Positions 1 to 8,949 of a stretch of 64,000 nt of DNA are shown in pieces. A program made the translations under genes and the position numbers. The stretch comes from Terriglobia bacterium (GTDB taxonomy: Bacteria; Acidobacteriota; Terriglobia; JAJPHL01). The notes below the pieces were generated by a model. The model was not told where the DNA came from and searched no databases. It saw only the letters and a list, made by a program, of their open reading frames with translations. Each line of letters begins with the position of its first letter. The stretch's first letter is position 1. The DNA is taken from positions 124,001 through 188,000 of the forward strand of contig JAJPHL010000059.1 of the NCBI GenBank assembly GCA_021325275.1, read 5' to 3'.

Positions 1-942
1 GCCGGGTTTCATCACCACTATGCCGCCGGCGTAATTCGCTAAGCGCGCCGCGCTCGAAAAATCCGCGCCCGCCGCCAAGCTCAGCGTAAACGCCGCGATC
101 ACCGTGTCGCCGGCGCCGGTGACGTCGGTGTTCTCGCTGCCGCCGTGAATCGGGATGTGGCGCGTCGCGGCGCCCGGCTCGAACAGCGCCATGCCGTCGC
201 GGCCGCGCGTGACGAGAAGGGCTTGCAATTTCATGCGGCGCAACAGGGCCCGGCCGCAGCGTTCGAGCGTGGCGAGATTCGTGCCGATGCGCTTGGAAAA
301 AACGGCTTCCACTTCCGCTTCGTTCGGCGTGGCCGCCGAAAGCCCCCGATAACGCGCGATGTCGTAGCGCGAATCGACCGTTACCGGCGCGCCTTTCGCG
401 CGCGAGCGCAATCGTGAAGCCAACGCCGGAGTCGCCGCGCCATAGCCGTAGTCGGAGACGAGCACGCCGCTCGCCTGTTTTGCCAGGCGCTCGGCCGTTT
501 TCTCGATCCAACGGCGGGATTCCACCGAAGGCGAGTGTTGCGGCTCGCTGTCGATGCGCAAGACTTGTTGGCGGCTGCCATGGATCGTTCCCGCCAGGAT
601 GCGCGTCTTCGTCGTGGTGGAGAATTGCGCGTCGGTCAAAATGCCTTCGGTGGAAATTCCCGCCGCTTCGAATGCCGCGATCAACGCACGGCCCGCCGCG
701 TCGTCGCCCACGATTCCCACGGGCAACACGTTGGCACCGAGCGCGCGCAGATTGTAAATCGCATTCGCGCCGCCGCCCGGAACGTAGCGGCTTTCGCGGC
801 GCTTCAAGATCAGCACCGGCGCTTCGCGCGACACGCGCGCGATTTCGCCGAACACAAACTCATCCGCCACCAAATCGGCGACGGCGAGAATCGTTTGACG
901 GCGAAATCCCAACACGACCTTTTGAAGCGCGCGCCGGCTCAT
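1..942 (-). CDS. hldE: D-glycero-beta-D-manno-heptose-7-phosphate kinase (HldE/RfaE domain I), 3' end cut by window
   Basis: PfkB-fold sugar kinase of the ADP-heptose pathway that feeds the LPS inner core. Translation of the reverse complement from the ATG at 942 stays open to the window edge (314 codons). It shows the N-terminal PfkB glycine motif GGGANAIYNL and, near residue 274, the DVTGAGDT signature with the catalytic Asp. The start overlaps the gmhB stop by ATGA, so translation is probably coupled. Whether a C-terminal nucleotidyltransferase half follows (bifunctional HldE) or the protein is a lone kinase cannot be seen. Function is confident from motifs plus neighbours; the exact symbol is less so. 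Confidence 0.88.
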   Translation of the reverse strand, partial: MSRRALQKVVLGFRRQTILAVADLVADEFVFGEIARVSREAPVLILKRRESRYVPGGGANAIYNLRALGANVLPVGIVGDDAAGRALIAAFEAAGISTEGILTDAQFSTTTKTRILAGTIHGSRQQVLRIDSEPQHSPSVESRRWIEKTAERLAKQASGVLVSDYGYGAATPALASRLRSRAKGAPVTVDSRYDIARYRGLSAATPNEAEVEAVFSKRIGTNLATLERCGRALLRRMKLQALLVTRGRDGMALFEPGAATRHIPIHGGSENTDVTGAGDTVIAAFTLSLAAGADFSSAARLANYAGGIVVMKPG

Positions 943-1583
943 GACTTTTTCGCCTCCGCACTGGCCGGGTGCGCTCCCACGCCGGCGCTGTGTGCCTCGG
1001 CACCGTGCTCGACAATCGCGTGCGCCGCTTCAAGCACATCCTGCGCGATGCGCCACGGCTGATGCGGCCACGAATGGCGATGATATTCGTACTCGCCGAG
1101 TCCATAGCCGGAGAGCACGAAAACCGCGGGCATTCCGGCGCGCCGCGCCGTTTCTACATCGATGAATCGGTCGCCGACCATGAACGAATGCCGCAAATCC
1201 AAATGCAAATCGGCGGCCGCGCGGCGAATCAATCCCGATCCCGGCTTGCGGCAATCGCAATCGCGCTTGTAGGCCTCGACTTTTCCGTCAGGATGATGCG
1301 GGCAATAATAGATTCCCGCGATCTCACCGCCTCCGCCCTCGATGTCCGCGCGCAACTTGGCGTGCAGCAACTCGACCAGGCGTTCGTCGAAGTATCCGCG
1401 CGCGATGCCCGATTGATTCGTGATCACCACTGTCGCGTATCCCGCGCGGTTCAGTTCGCGCACCGCTTCTCCGGCCCACGGGAAAACGTGGAAGCGCGAC
1501 GGATGATTCACGTAGCCGATCTCCTCGTTCAGCGTGCCGTCCCGGTCGAGAAAGACGGCGGGACGGAGTCCAGAATCTGGCAC
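939..1583 (-). CDS. gmhB: D-glycero-beta-D-manno-heptose-1,7-bisphosphate 7-phosphatase
   Basis: HAD-family phosphatase of 214 residues that makes heptose-1-phosphate from the bisphosphate. The nucleophile motif FLDRDGTLN sits near residue 11, the T/S motif ITNQSG near 55, and the zinc-binding CPHHP and CDCRKPG segments typical of GmhB at about 97-115. VGDRFIDVETARRAG supplies the last HAD motif. It lies between waaF and hldE in a minus-strand operon. Its first 55 bases overlap the 3' end of waaF in another frame, an unusually long overlap, but no later start retains the LDRDGT motif. The last 25 residues are Ala/His rich and probably not conserved. Confidence 0.93.
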   Translation of the reverse strand: MPDSGLRPAVFLDRDGTLNEEIGYVNHPSRFHVFPWAGEAVRELNRAGYATVVITNQSGIARGYFDERLVELLHAKLRADIEGGGGEIAGIYYCPHHPDGKVEAYKRDCDCRKPGSGLIRRAAADLHLDLRHSFMVGDRFIDVETARRAGMPAVFVLSGYGLGEYEYHRHSWPHQPWRIAQDVLEAAHAIVEHGAEAHSAGVGAHPASAEAKKS

Positions 1584-2572
1584 GATTGTTCAAACACCTC
1601 TTCCACGGAAATAGCTCGCATGCAGCGATGGTCCACCGGACATTCTCGCAACAGGCAGGGACTACACGATACCTCATGTTTCACGATTCGCACGCGTGGA
1701 CCCAAAGGCGCGGTGGCGCGTTCGTCGGTGGATCCGAACACGGCCAGCACCGCCACGCCGGCCGCGGCCGCCACGTGCATCGTTCCGGTGTCGTTGGTGA
1801 CGAACAAATCGCAGCCCGCCGCCAACTGCAAAAATCCACCGAGGGTTGTTTCTCCCGCGAGCGAGACGGCGCGCGCGCCGATTCTCCGAGCAATCGCCGA
1901 CGCTAAATCGCGCTCCACCGCCGATCCGAATAGTACGATGGACACGCCCCGCTCGTCTCGCAAACGGCGTCCCAATTCGGCGTAGCGATCCGGCATCCAG
2001 CGCTTCGCGGTTCCAAACGCCGCGCCGGCATTCAATCCGACAATCGGCGTGTCATCCGAAACGCCGCGCTCGCGTAAACGCGCGCGCGCCGCCTGCCTCG
2101 GATCGGGATTCGCGGGAAGCCGAAAACTGTCGACCGATGGCAGCGTGTTCAGAATACCCAATCGACGCAGCAACTCCAAGTAGTAATACGCCTGATGTTC
2201 CGGGATTTCCCCACGACGCGGCACGTCGATGGCGCGCGTCAGCAGCCACGAACGCGCGTCGCGCGCGTATCCCCAACGTTGCGGGACGCCCGCGCGCCAG
2301 GCGATCCAAGCGGCGTCGAAGGAATTGGGCAACAGCAGCGCGACGTCGAACTTCGCCTCGCGAATCTCGCGTGAAAGAGCCGCGCGGCCCTTAGCGGGAT
2401 CGTGAACCATCAATCCATCGCCGGTTCCAAGGGCGCGATACAAATCCGCGACCCACGGACGCGCTACCACTACGATTTCATCTTGCGGACGCGCGGCGCG
2501 CAGCGCGGCGATCGCCGGCAGACTCATCACCGCGTCGCCGACCCAGTTTGTCGCGCGGACCATAATCCTCAT
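1529..2572 (-). CDS. waaF: ADP-heptose:LPS heptosyltransferase II
   Basis: GT9-family glycosyltransferase, 347 residues, that adds the second heptose to Kdo-lipid A core. The start MRIMVRATNWVGDAVMSLPA is the classic WaaF N-terminus. Later there are GLNAGAAFGTAKRWMPDRYA (near 180) and a nucleotide-sugar site around VTNDTGTMHVAAA (near 262), both family hallmarks. The ATG overlaps the lpxK TGA (ATGA at 2569-2572). It is the third gene of the waaA-lpxK-waaF-gmhB-hldE operon, so core heptose synthesis and transfer are co-expressed with Kdo transfer and lipid A phosphorylation. Confidence 0.94.
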   Translation of the reverse strand: MRIMVRATNWVGDAVMSLPAIAALRAARPQDEIVVVARPWVADLYRALGTGDGLMVHDPAKGRAALSREIREAKFDVALLLPNSFDAAWIAWRAGVPQRWGYARDARSWLLTRAIDVPRRGEIPEHQAYYYLELLRRLGILNTLPSVDSFRLPANPDPRQAARARLRERGVSDDTPIVGLNAGAAFGTAKRWMPDRYAELGRRLRDERGVSIVLFGSAVERDLASAIARRIGARAVSLAGETTLGGFLQLAAGCDLFVTNDTGTMHVAAAAGVAVLAVFGSTDERATAPLGPRVRIVKHEVSCSPCLLRECPVDHRCMRAISVEEVFEQSCQILDSVPPSFSTGTAR

Positions 2573-3546
2573 TGGCGCACAGCCTCGATGACGCGCGCGA
2601 TGATCTCGTCGCCGTTTTCGATCGCCAACTCCAGCCCCGCGACGATCAGCGGCATGTCGAACGCAGACGCGCCGAGATTCATCGCGTCTTTCTCCGTCGT
2701 GATCAAGACTTCAGCGCCCACTTCGCGAGCTTTTCTCCCAATGCGCTCACAATCCGCGGGCGTGTAACGGTGATGATCGCGGAACGAAAGATTATCGAGA
2801 AGATCGACGCCCGCGCGCCCCAGATCGTCGTAAAACGCTTTGGGATTGCCGATACCGGCGAACGCAAACGCCGGCGGTATTTCGCGGCCAACGCCACGCG
2901 ACTCGGTAACGGCGCGCGTGACAAATGCATGTAAATTGTAGCGGCGCACAAGTCTTTCGATTTCCCCGGCGTGCGTCCAATCGTAGGCGCGCGTCAGCAC
3001 CACGATTCCAGCGCGTTCGAGCGCCGACATCGGCTCGCGCAGCCGTCCTGCGGGAAGTAGATCGTACTCCCAGGGCGGACGCGTGCAGTCGACCAGCACG
3101 ATGTCGAGCGCGCGCACCAGCGACAAACGCTGAAATCCGTCGTCAAGGAGATGAAGATCGACGTCGCAGGTTTGCTCGATCTCCGCGCCGGCCAGTTCGC
3201 GCCGCGCCGCCACGCCCACCGGATGCACGCCGCCGCGCAAGAGCAAGCGCACTTCGTCGCCCGCACCTTCGCTGCCCTCAGGCGACTGGAAAATCAGCGG
3301 CTCGCGATGGTCTTGTCTGCGATAGCCGCGCGTTAACACCGATGCGGCCAGGCTCCTTGCGGCCAATTCCCGCCAAAGCCACAACACGAAAGGCGTTTTT
3401 CCCGTGCCTCCCGCCGACAAATTGCCGACACTCACCACCGGCTTCGCCAAACTGTAACGTTTGAAGACTCCGCCGCGATACAGCGACACGCGCATGCGCG
3501 CGGCCGCTTCCCACACTCGCGCCAGGGGCCACAGGACTACGGACAT
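2569..3546 (-). CDS. lpxK: tetraacyldisaccharide 4'-kinase
   Basis: Membrane-associated kinase of 325 residues that phosphorylates lipid A disaccharide at the 4' position (Raetz pathway). The P-loop GNLSAGGTGKTPFVLWL is near residue 42-58. LDDGFQRLSL (near 136) and the GIGNPKAFYDDL and SFRDHHRYTPAD segments are characteristic of LpxK. The N-terminus LWPLARVWEAA is amphipathic, as expected for membrane docking. The start overlaps the waaA 3' end by 10 bases. Confidence 0.95.
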   Translation of the reverse strand: MSVVLWPLARVWEAAARMRVSLYRGGVFKRYSLAKPVVSVGNLSAGGTGKTPFVLWLWRELAARSLAASVLTRGYRRQDHREPLIFQSPEGSEGAGDEVRLLLRGGVHPVGVAARRELAGAEIEQTCDVDLHLLDDGFQRLSLVRALDIVLVDCTRPPWEYDLLPAGRLREPMSALERAGIVVLTRAYDWTHAGEIERLVRRYNLHAFVTRAVTESRGVGREIPPAFAFAGIGNPKAFYDDLGRAGVDLLDNLSFRDHHRYTPADCERIGRKAREVGAEVLITTEKDAMNLGASAFDMPLIVAGLELAIENGDEIIARVIEAVRQ

Positions 3547-4814
3547 CGGAGCAACTCCTCGAGCGCGCCGGCCGTGCGCTCGGTGGCGCCGCGGTTGGCT
3601 TCGAGAATCCCGCGCGCCCGTAGCCCCATCGCTCGTGCGCCTTCGCGATCGAGCAGCAGCGCCTCGAGCGCGGCCGGCAATTCGTCCGCGCCGCGCACTT
3701 GGCGAATCGCGCGACCCGCGAGCAACGCGGCGGTCATCTCGCGAAAATTACTCATCGACGGTCCCACAACGGCGGGCCTTGCGAACCACGCGGCTTCCAG
3801 CGGGTTTTGTCCGCCGTGGCTCACCAAACTTCCACCGATGAACGCGACTTCTGCGTGGCGATACATCGCGGCGAGTTCGCCCACCGTATCGACCAGCAAA
3901 ACGTCCCCCGAAATCGCCGTGCCGTTCCCGAGCGCCGACCTCCGCACGAGCGAAAGCCCGCGCGCGCGAATCAAATCGGCCACGCGATCGAAACGCTCGG
4001 GACGCCGCGGCGCGATGATCAAACGCAGTCGCGGGCGACGCACCCGCCACGCCGCCCATGCTTTCAACACGTGTTCTTCCTCGCCCTCGGCGGTGGAACC
4101 CGCGACCAGCGCGCCCTCCGCGGTCCACGCTTCGAGCGACGCCGCGAGCCACTCGGGCAACGGGGCGGGTTCCGGCTGATCGTACTTCAGCGCACCGCTC
4201 ACACGCACGGCATCGCTCGGCGCGCCGATCTCTCGCAAGCGCCGCGCGTCTTCCGGCGATTGCGCCATCAGCAATCGCGCGTCGCCCAAAACGCCGCGAA
4301 AGAAAAAACGCAGGGCGCGATAGCGCGGAAACGAGCGATCGCTGACGCGTGCGTTGACAATGGCGGTCTTGACGCCCAAGAGTCGCGCCTCGCGCAGGAG
4401 ATTCGGCCACAACTCCGTCTCGGCGATCACCAGCATCGCGGGACGCACCGCGCGAAGCACGCGCCGCACGGCGAAGGCAAAATCAAAAGGACAATAGAAA
4501 AATCCGTCGGCGTTCAAGCGTTTTCGCGCGGCTTCTTGACCCGTTTCTGTCGTCGTCGACACGACGATCTGGCGCCGCGGCCACCGGCGGCGCAATTCGT
4601 CGACGAGTCGCGGACACGCTAGCACCTCGCCGACGGAAACAGCATGCAGCCAGATCGCGCCTTCGCCGCTTGGTGAGGGAAAATCCTCGGGCAGCACACC
4701 CCAGCGCGAGCGAAACGAACGCAGGTACTTTCCGTGACGCAGCCCTTGCACCAAAAACCAGGGGAGAGCCAGCGCGGCAGCGACAGCCAGCGCAGCGCTG
4801 TAAAGAAGGTACAT
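3537..4814 (-). CDS. waaA: 3-deoxy-D-manno-octulosonic acid (Kdo) transferase
   Basis: GT30 transferase, 425 residues, that adds Kdo to lipid IVA at the inner membrane. It has one N-terminal hydrophobic anchor (residues 1-23), the acceptor-side segment IWLHAVSVGEV near 54, the ETELWPN motif near 132, and the donor-site signature FIGGSLVSHGGQNPLEAA near 330, all diagnostic of WaaA. It is the first gene of the minus-strand LPS operon. A TATAAT hexamer lies 14 bases upstream of the ATG. The family can be mono- or bifunctional; the sequence alone does not say how many Kdo residues are added. Confidence 0.95.
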   Translation of the reverse strand: MYLLYSAALAVAAALALPWFLVQGLRHGKYLRSFRSRWGVLPEDFPSPSGEGAIWLHAVSVGEVLACPRLVDELRRRWPRRQIVVSTTTETGQEAARKRLNADGFFYCPFDFAFAVRRVLRAVRPAMLVIAETELWPNLLREARLLGVKTAIVNARVSDRSFPRYRALRFFFRGVLGDARLLMAQSPEDARRLREIGAPSDAVRVSGALKYDQPEPAPLPEWLAASLEAWTAEGALVAGSTAEGEEEHVLKAWAAWRVRRPRLRLIIAPRRPERFDRVADLIRARGLSLVRRSALGNGTAISGDVLLVDTVGELAAMYRHAEVAFIGGSLVSHGGQNPLEAAWFARPAVVGPSMSNFREMTAALLAGRAIRQVRGADELPAALEALLLDREGARAMGLRARGILEANRGATERTAGALEELLRCP

Positions 4815-4828
4815 TGGAGTCGTGGTTG

Positions 4829-4838
4829 ATTATATACT
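4829..4838. promoter_or_regulatory. overlapping divergent -10 elements for waaA operon and 4932 gene
   Basis: On the minus strand TATAAT (4834-4829) sits 14 bases before the waaA ATG. On the plus strand TATACT (4833-4838) overlaps it and would give a leader of about 87 bases for the gene at 4932. The two cannot easily be occupied together, so mutual exclusion is possible. No convincing -35 was found for either. Confidence 0.5.
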
Positions 4839-4931
4839 CTTGTGTGGGAACTGCCCGTTCCCGCTGCGCCGGCCAATCCGCCCAGGCTTCAGCCGCCGCA
4901 AGTCAACGCAGCAGAGTAACCAAAAAACTGG

Positions 4932-5558
4932 ATGACGAAGAAGGTCCGTTTCCTTGCCGTGATGGTCATGCTGGCACCCGTGTTGCTCACGGCGGTCGCC
5001 AGCGATCCACCGCGTGTCCGGCCGCGCGAGGCATCCACATACGAGTCGCGTGATTCGCACGAAGGAATCACGGTGGCCGCGGAAGCGTACGTCACCGACG
5101 AGCAAATCAAGACGGCGTTTGGAAATCATGATCCGCGCAAGTACGGCGTGTTGGCGGTGTACGTGGTTTTCTTCAATACGTCGAAGGACGCGCTGAAACT
5201 CGACACCCTCGACATCACACTGGAGCGCGCGCGCATGAAATTCGAGCAGATTCCCGGCGGGGAAGTCAGCCGGCGCCTCAATGGATTCAAAGCGCCCAAC
5301 GGAGTGAAGCCGCCAAAAATCAAAGCGCCGATTTCGCCGGTGGTCGACCAGGAATTCTTGCTGAAACTGATCCCGCCCGGCGAAACCGCCGGCGGATTTT
5401 TATACTTTGATCGCTTCTTCAATCTCTCGGGCGACGGGCCTACTCCCTCGGAGCGAGCCGAGAGTCATTTATACCTGAATCGGATTCAGTGGGCCGGTAC
5501 CGGCCGCGAATTAATGTTCTTCGACATCGCCTTGCCTAATAACACGAGGAAACCTTGA
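4932..5558 (+). CDS. secreted protein of unknown function
   Basis: A 208-residue protein with a signal peptide (residues 1-23: Lys-rich start, then hydrophobic LAVMVMLAPVLLTAVA). The mature part has alternating hydrophobic residues (YGVLAVYVVFFNTSKDALKL, then FLLKLIPPGETAGGFLYFD) that suggest a single beta-sandwich domain. I do not recognise a named family. Its TGA is shared with the TTG start of the DUF3999-like gene (TTGA at 5555-5558), so the two are probably translationally coupled and may work together in the envelope. Confidence 0.75.
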   Translation: MTKKVRFLAVMVMLAPVLLTAVASDPPRVRPREASTYESRDSHEGITVAAEAYVTDEQIKTAFGNHDPRKYGVLAVYVVFFNTSKDALKLDTLDITLERARMKFEQIPGGEVSRRLNGFKAPNGVKPPKIKAPISPVVDQEFLLKLIPPGETAGGFLYFDRFFNLSGDGPTPSERAESHLYLNRIQWAGTGRELMFFDIALPNNTRKP

Positions 5559-6775
5559 TCTGGTCTTTATTGCTCGTCCTTTTAGCCGCCGTGCCTTCCA
5601 TGTGGAAGGATTGGCTCTACTCGCGCACGATCTCGGTAAACAGCGCTGGCCTCAATACCTTTGTTTGTCCGCGCGAGCTTTACGATCACGCCGGCTCGCG
5701 GCTCGCCGATCTGCGGTTGATCGATCCCAAGGGCGCGGAAGTGCCGTTCGCGTTGCAGAAACGTCCGCTGCACGGCAAGCCGGCCTGGCGTCCCGTACAA
5801 TTTGTGAAAGGACCGCCGGAACAAGCCACGCAGATGGAAGTAGTGCTCGACATGGGCGAGCAAAATCGCCTACACAATCTGTTGTCATTGGAAATACCGG
5901 AGATCGATTTCCTGGCCCACGTGGAACTTTCCGCGTCCGACGTACCGGATCAGGATTGGCACTTGATGCGTTCCGACATTCCGATTTATCGTTATCGCCC
6001 CGACGGGATCGAGGGCACGCAAACGCTCGCCTATGCGGAAAACTACTCGCGCTACTTGAAACTGAAGATCACCAGCGCACCAACGGATCATCGCACGCCG
6101 AACGCCGTCGCCAAACCGATCCACTTGCTGAAATGCGAGGCCGCCTACGACGACACGCCGCAACCGGAATGGAGCGAATACTCCCCGGTGTTTCTCAACG
6201 AAGCCAGCCCGAGCGACATGCAAACGTGGTTTCGCGCCGACGCGCAGATCAACAGTTTGCCGGCCATGGGAATCCGCGTTACGACGTCGGCCCGCGAGTT
6301 TCACCGCGCCCTAAAGATCGCCGGCAGCAACGACGGCCACACCTGGCAGGACATCGCTTCGGGGGATATCTACCGGACGGGAGGCGAGGAGCCGGCCGAA
6401 AAAATGATCGTGGAAACGCCCGAAACGATGTCGCGCTACTGGCGCGTGATGTTTCACGACGACGGCGAGCCGCCGGTCGTCATCGAGCGCATCGTGCTGC
6501 TCGGCATTCCGTATCACGTGGTGTTTCAGGCCACGGCCAACTCGCAATATCACTTGCTCTACGGAAACGGAAAGGTTCCCGCGGCGCAATACAACTTGGG
6601 CGGCGTGGTACCGGCGAACGCGTTCCTCAGCGCGCCGAAAGCCACGGTCGGCGAGGAAGAGTTGGATACCGTGCAGGGACACAGCACGAAATTCTGGGTC
6701 CTGGTGATCGGCGGCGCGTTGGCGGTGGTGATCGCGGGGATCGTGCTGCTGTTCGCCGTCGCCTCGGAAGGCTAG
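5555..6775 (+). CDS. DUF3999-like membrane-anchored exported protein
   Basis: A 406-residue protein with an N-terminal hydrophobic segment (1-14), a long beta-rich extracytoplasmic part, and one C-terminal transmembrane helix (about 379-403, FWVLVIGGALAVVIAGIVLL). The segment with RLADLRLIDPKGAEVPFALQ (near 46-66) and the galactose-binding-like half around residues 230-300 match my memory of DUF3999 proteins; no function is established. TTG is chosen as start because it overlaps the upstream stop and has AGGAAA just before it; no ATG lies near. It is coupled to the secreted gene at 4932. Confidence 0.75.
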   Translation: MIWSLLLVLLAAVPSMWKDWLYSRTISVNSAGLNTFVCPRELYDHAGSRLADLRLIDPKGAEVPFALQKRPLHGKPAWRPVQFVKGPPEQATQMEVVLDMGEQNRLHNLLSLEIPEIDFLAHVELSASDVPDQDWHLMRSDIPIYRYRPDGIEGTQTLAYAENYSRYLKLKITSAPTDHRTPNAVAKPIHLLKCEAAYDDTPQPEWSEYSPVFLNEASPSDMQTWFRADAQINSLPAMGIRVTTSAREFHRALKIAGSNDGHTWQDIASGDIYRTGGEEPAEKMIVETPETMSRYWRVMFHDDGEPPVVIERIVLLGIPYHVVFQATANSQYHLLYGNGKVPAAQYNLGGVVPANAFLSAPKATVGEEELDTVQGHSTKFWVLVIGGALAVVIAGIVLLFAVASEG

Positions 6776-6799
6776 TAGGACCGACGTTCCCGCCTGTGC

Positions 6800-7411
6800 C
6801 TAGCGTTTGTCCTTCGGGATCATGAACTTTGTTCCCGTGTGCGTGTCGGAAATGCGCGCGACCTTCACATCGACGTATCCCGCTGCGCGACCCGCGTTGA
6901 TCACACCGAGTTCGGTGATTTCTTTTCGGCCTTTCGGATAAATCACCCAGATGGCGCCGGTGGGCGCGAGTTGTTTCCCCAGACTCGCGAGTTTCTTCAA
7001 CGCGCTGTGGAGTTCCGCCGGGTAAAACAGCACGTCGCAATCTTTCGTGGCCGTCACGGGCTTGCGCGATTTCAATTCGCGCAGAAACGCGGCGTCCTTC
7101 ACGCCTGCCACATGCACGCGCGATCCCGCTTTCACGCCGAGTTTGTCCATCAGCGACGGCGGATTCAAGATTTTTTCGCGCCACTTTTCGGCGGCCAATC
7201 CTAGATCGAACACCGCGTCTCCGCCGGCAAACGAGACGCGCAGTTTTCCGCCGGCGGCGTCCATCTTCGTGATGCCCTTCAAGGGAATCTTCACGCGAAA
7301 ATCCCCGCGGAACACAATCTCCGAGGTCTCCAGCAGCGCTTTCCCCTGACCCGATTGCGCATCACCGGACTTCGGCCGAAACGCCGCCCGACACATCACT
7401 TCTCGGCCCAT
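6800..7411 (-). CDS. DUF3052-like protein with N-terminal extra domain
   Basis: A 203-residue soluble protein. The C-terminal half (about 88-203) matches the DUF3052 pattern: LGVKAGSRVHVAG, then DVLFYPAELHSALKKL, then GAIWVIYPKG and YVDVKVARISDTHTGTKFMI. The first 85 residues (FRVKIPLKGITKMDAAGGKL and neighbours) look like a small beta domain not usual for the family. The ATG at 7411 lies 2 bases after the stop of the upstream GT39-like gene, so it is probably co-transcribed with it. A longer reading from 7543 overlaps that gene by 130 bases and is unlikely. No enzymatic role is known. Confidence 0.8.
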   Translation of the reverse strand: MGREVMCRAAFRPKSGDAQSGQGKALLETSEIVFRGDFRVKIPLKGITKMDAAGGKLRVSFAGGDAVFDLGLAAEKWREKILNPPSLMDKLGVKAGSRVHVAGVKDAAFLRELKSRKPVTATKDCDVLFYPAELHSALKKLASLGKQLAPTGAIWVIYPKGRKEITELGVINAGRAAGYVDVKVARISDTHTGTKFMIPKDKR

Positions 7412-7413
7412 GT

Positions 7414-8946
7414 TTATTTTTCTCCTCGCTTCCAGAGCGTCAAGCCAGATCCTGGAAATTCCTTCACCATGCGCGCGCCCGGCGGCGCCGACGGCGACAG
7501 CGTGTATTCGAGCGACGTCGATTCGTCCAACTGGCGGTCGCAATAAAACTCCAGGCTATAGCGAATCTGGCGGCGCACGCCTTCGATGCCAAATGTCTTA
7601 CCGCAAGTGTCCACAGCAATCAGCCGCGCCGACGCCATGCGATCCACTTCCGGTCCGATCGCGGCGACGAGCCAAATCACGGCGAAAGTTGTGAGCGTGG
7701 CGGCCATCAGCGGCGCGGCGAAGCGGCGTCCACGCCATGCGAACCACGCGAGCAACGCGACACCGGCGGTCCACATTCCCGACCTTCCGGTAAACCAGCT
7801 TCCCAACGTCAACTGAAAGTCGGCGTGCGTGAGGCCGCGCGCCATCGCCGTGGGCAAGGCCCGCAGCAACGGAGCGAGGGCCAATAGAATCAGCGCCTGC
7901 GCCACGCCGACAACGCGAATTCGCCAAAGCGTCGCGCGCGTCCACTCTTCGCCCATCCACATGGCGACCGCCGGTACCGCCGCCAAAATGTATCCGGAAA
8001 GTTTTCCCTGCGAGAGCGAGAAGAACAGCAAGATCATCGCGGCCCACGAGAGCAGGAACAAGCGTCGATGGTCGCGCATTACGGGACGAACGTCCAGCAG
8101 CGCCAGGTGCGCGGTCCACGGCAACAATCCTGCCAGCAACACGGGAATGTAGAACCACCACGGCCCAGGATGCGCCAATTCCGGCGTGACGTAGCGGCGG
8201 AAATGCTGGCGGACAATGAACTCCTGAAAGAATGCATCGCCGTGCCTGAACTCCATCGCGCCGATCCACGGCAGTGCGATCACCGCGAACAACGTGACCG
8301 CTACCGGATTCAGCACACGCACAAACCAAACGAATTCGCGCGTGGCGCAACAATACGCAAACAAAATGATCGCCGCCAGCGCCACCCCGCCAAATCCCTT
8401 GGCGAGCACGGTAAGCGCCAGCAATCCATGAAACGCAAACAACCAGCGGCGGCGTCCTTGCCACAGCCACAACGCCATGAATCCCAGGGCGCCCGCGAGC
8501 AGCGACGAAAACAACATTTCCATCGTGGCGGCGCGGCCGAACGCGATCCAGCCGGCGCTTGAGAGCAGAATCGGCACGGCGTAGCGCGACGTTTCACCGG
8601 GAAATAACCGCCGCGTCTGCCAAGCGAAGAGAACGACAAAGCCGACGGCAAAAAGCGCGGCGGGCAATCGCGCGGCAGCTTCGGTAACTCCGAAAATCGC
8701 GAAGCACGCCGCCGTGATCCAGTAATAAAGCGGAGGCTTTTCGAACCACGGCTCGCCGTGCAGATACGGCGTGATCCAGTCGTGCGTGCGCAGCATTTCG
8801 CGCGACACTTGCGCATAACGCGGCTCGTCGGGACCCACGAGTCCCGCAGCCGAGGCTCCGTAAAAATAGAGAAACCACGCCAGCACGGCGAGAAACGCCG
8901 CGAACATTACGGCATCCCTGCGCATCCGGAGCGAGCCCACCACCAT
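7414..8946 (-). CDS. GT39/ArnT-like integral membrane glycosyltransferase
   Basis: A multi-spanning membrane protein (about 510 residues) of the dolichyl-phosphate-mannose transferase / 4-amino-4-deoxy-arabinose transferase superfamily, which moves a sugar from a polyprenyl-phosphate carrier onto an envelope acceptor. The first periplasmic loop has the family acidic motif GPDEPRYAQVSREML and WFEKPPLYYW; about ten hydrophobic helices follow. In this LPS neighbourhood lipid A or core is a plausible acceptor (inference). Starts at 8997, 8946 and 8925 are all possible. 8946 is preferred because TAGACT lies 8 bases upstream. It is divergent from the LpxL-like gene with almost no intergenic space. 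Confidence 0.82.
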   Translation of the reverse strand: MVVGSLRMRRDAVMFAAFLAVLAWFLYFYGASAAGLVGPDEPRYAQVSREMLRTHDWITPYLHGEPWFEKPPLYYWITAACFAIFGVTEAAARLPAALFAVGFVVLFAWQTRRLFPGETSRYAVPILLSSAGWIAFGRAATMEMLFSSLLAGALGFMALWLWQGRRRWLFAFHGLLALTVLAKGFGGVALAAIILFAYCCATREFVWFVRVLNPVAVTLFAVIALPWIGAMEFRHGDAFFQEFIVRQHFRRYVTPELAHPGPWWFYIPVLLAGLLPWTAHLALLDVRPVMRDHRRLFLLSWAAMILLFFSLSQGKLSGYILAAVPAVAMWMGEEWTRATLWRIRVVGVAQALILLALAPLLRALPTAMARGLTHADFQLTLGSWFTGRSGMWTAGVALLAWFAWRGRRFAAPLMAATLTTFAVIWLVAAIGPEVDRMASARLIAVDTCGKTFGIEGVRRQIRYSLEFYCDRQLDESTSLEYTLSPSAPPGARMVKEFPGSGLTLWKRGEK

Positions 8947-8949
8947 GGC

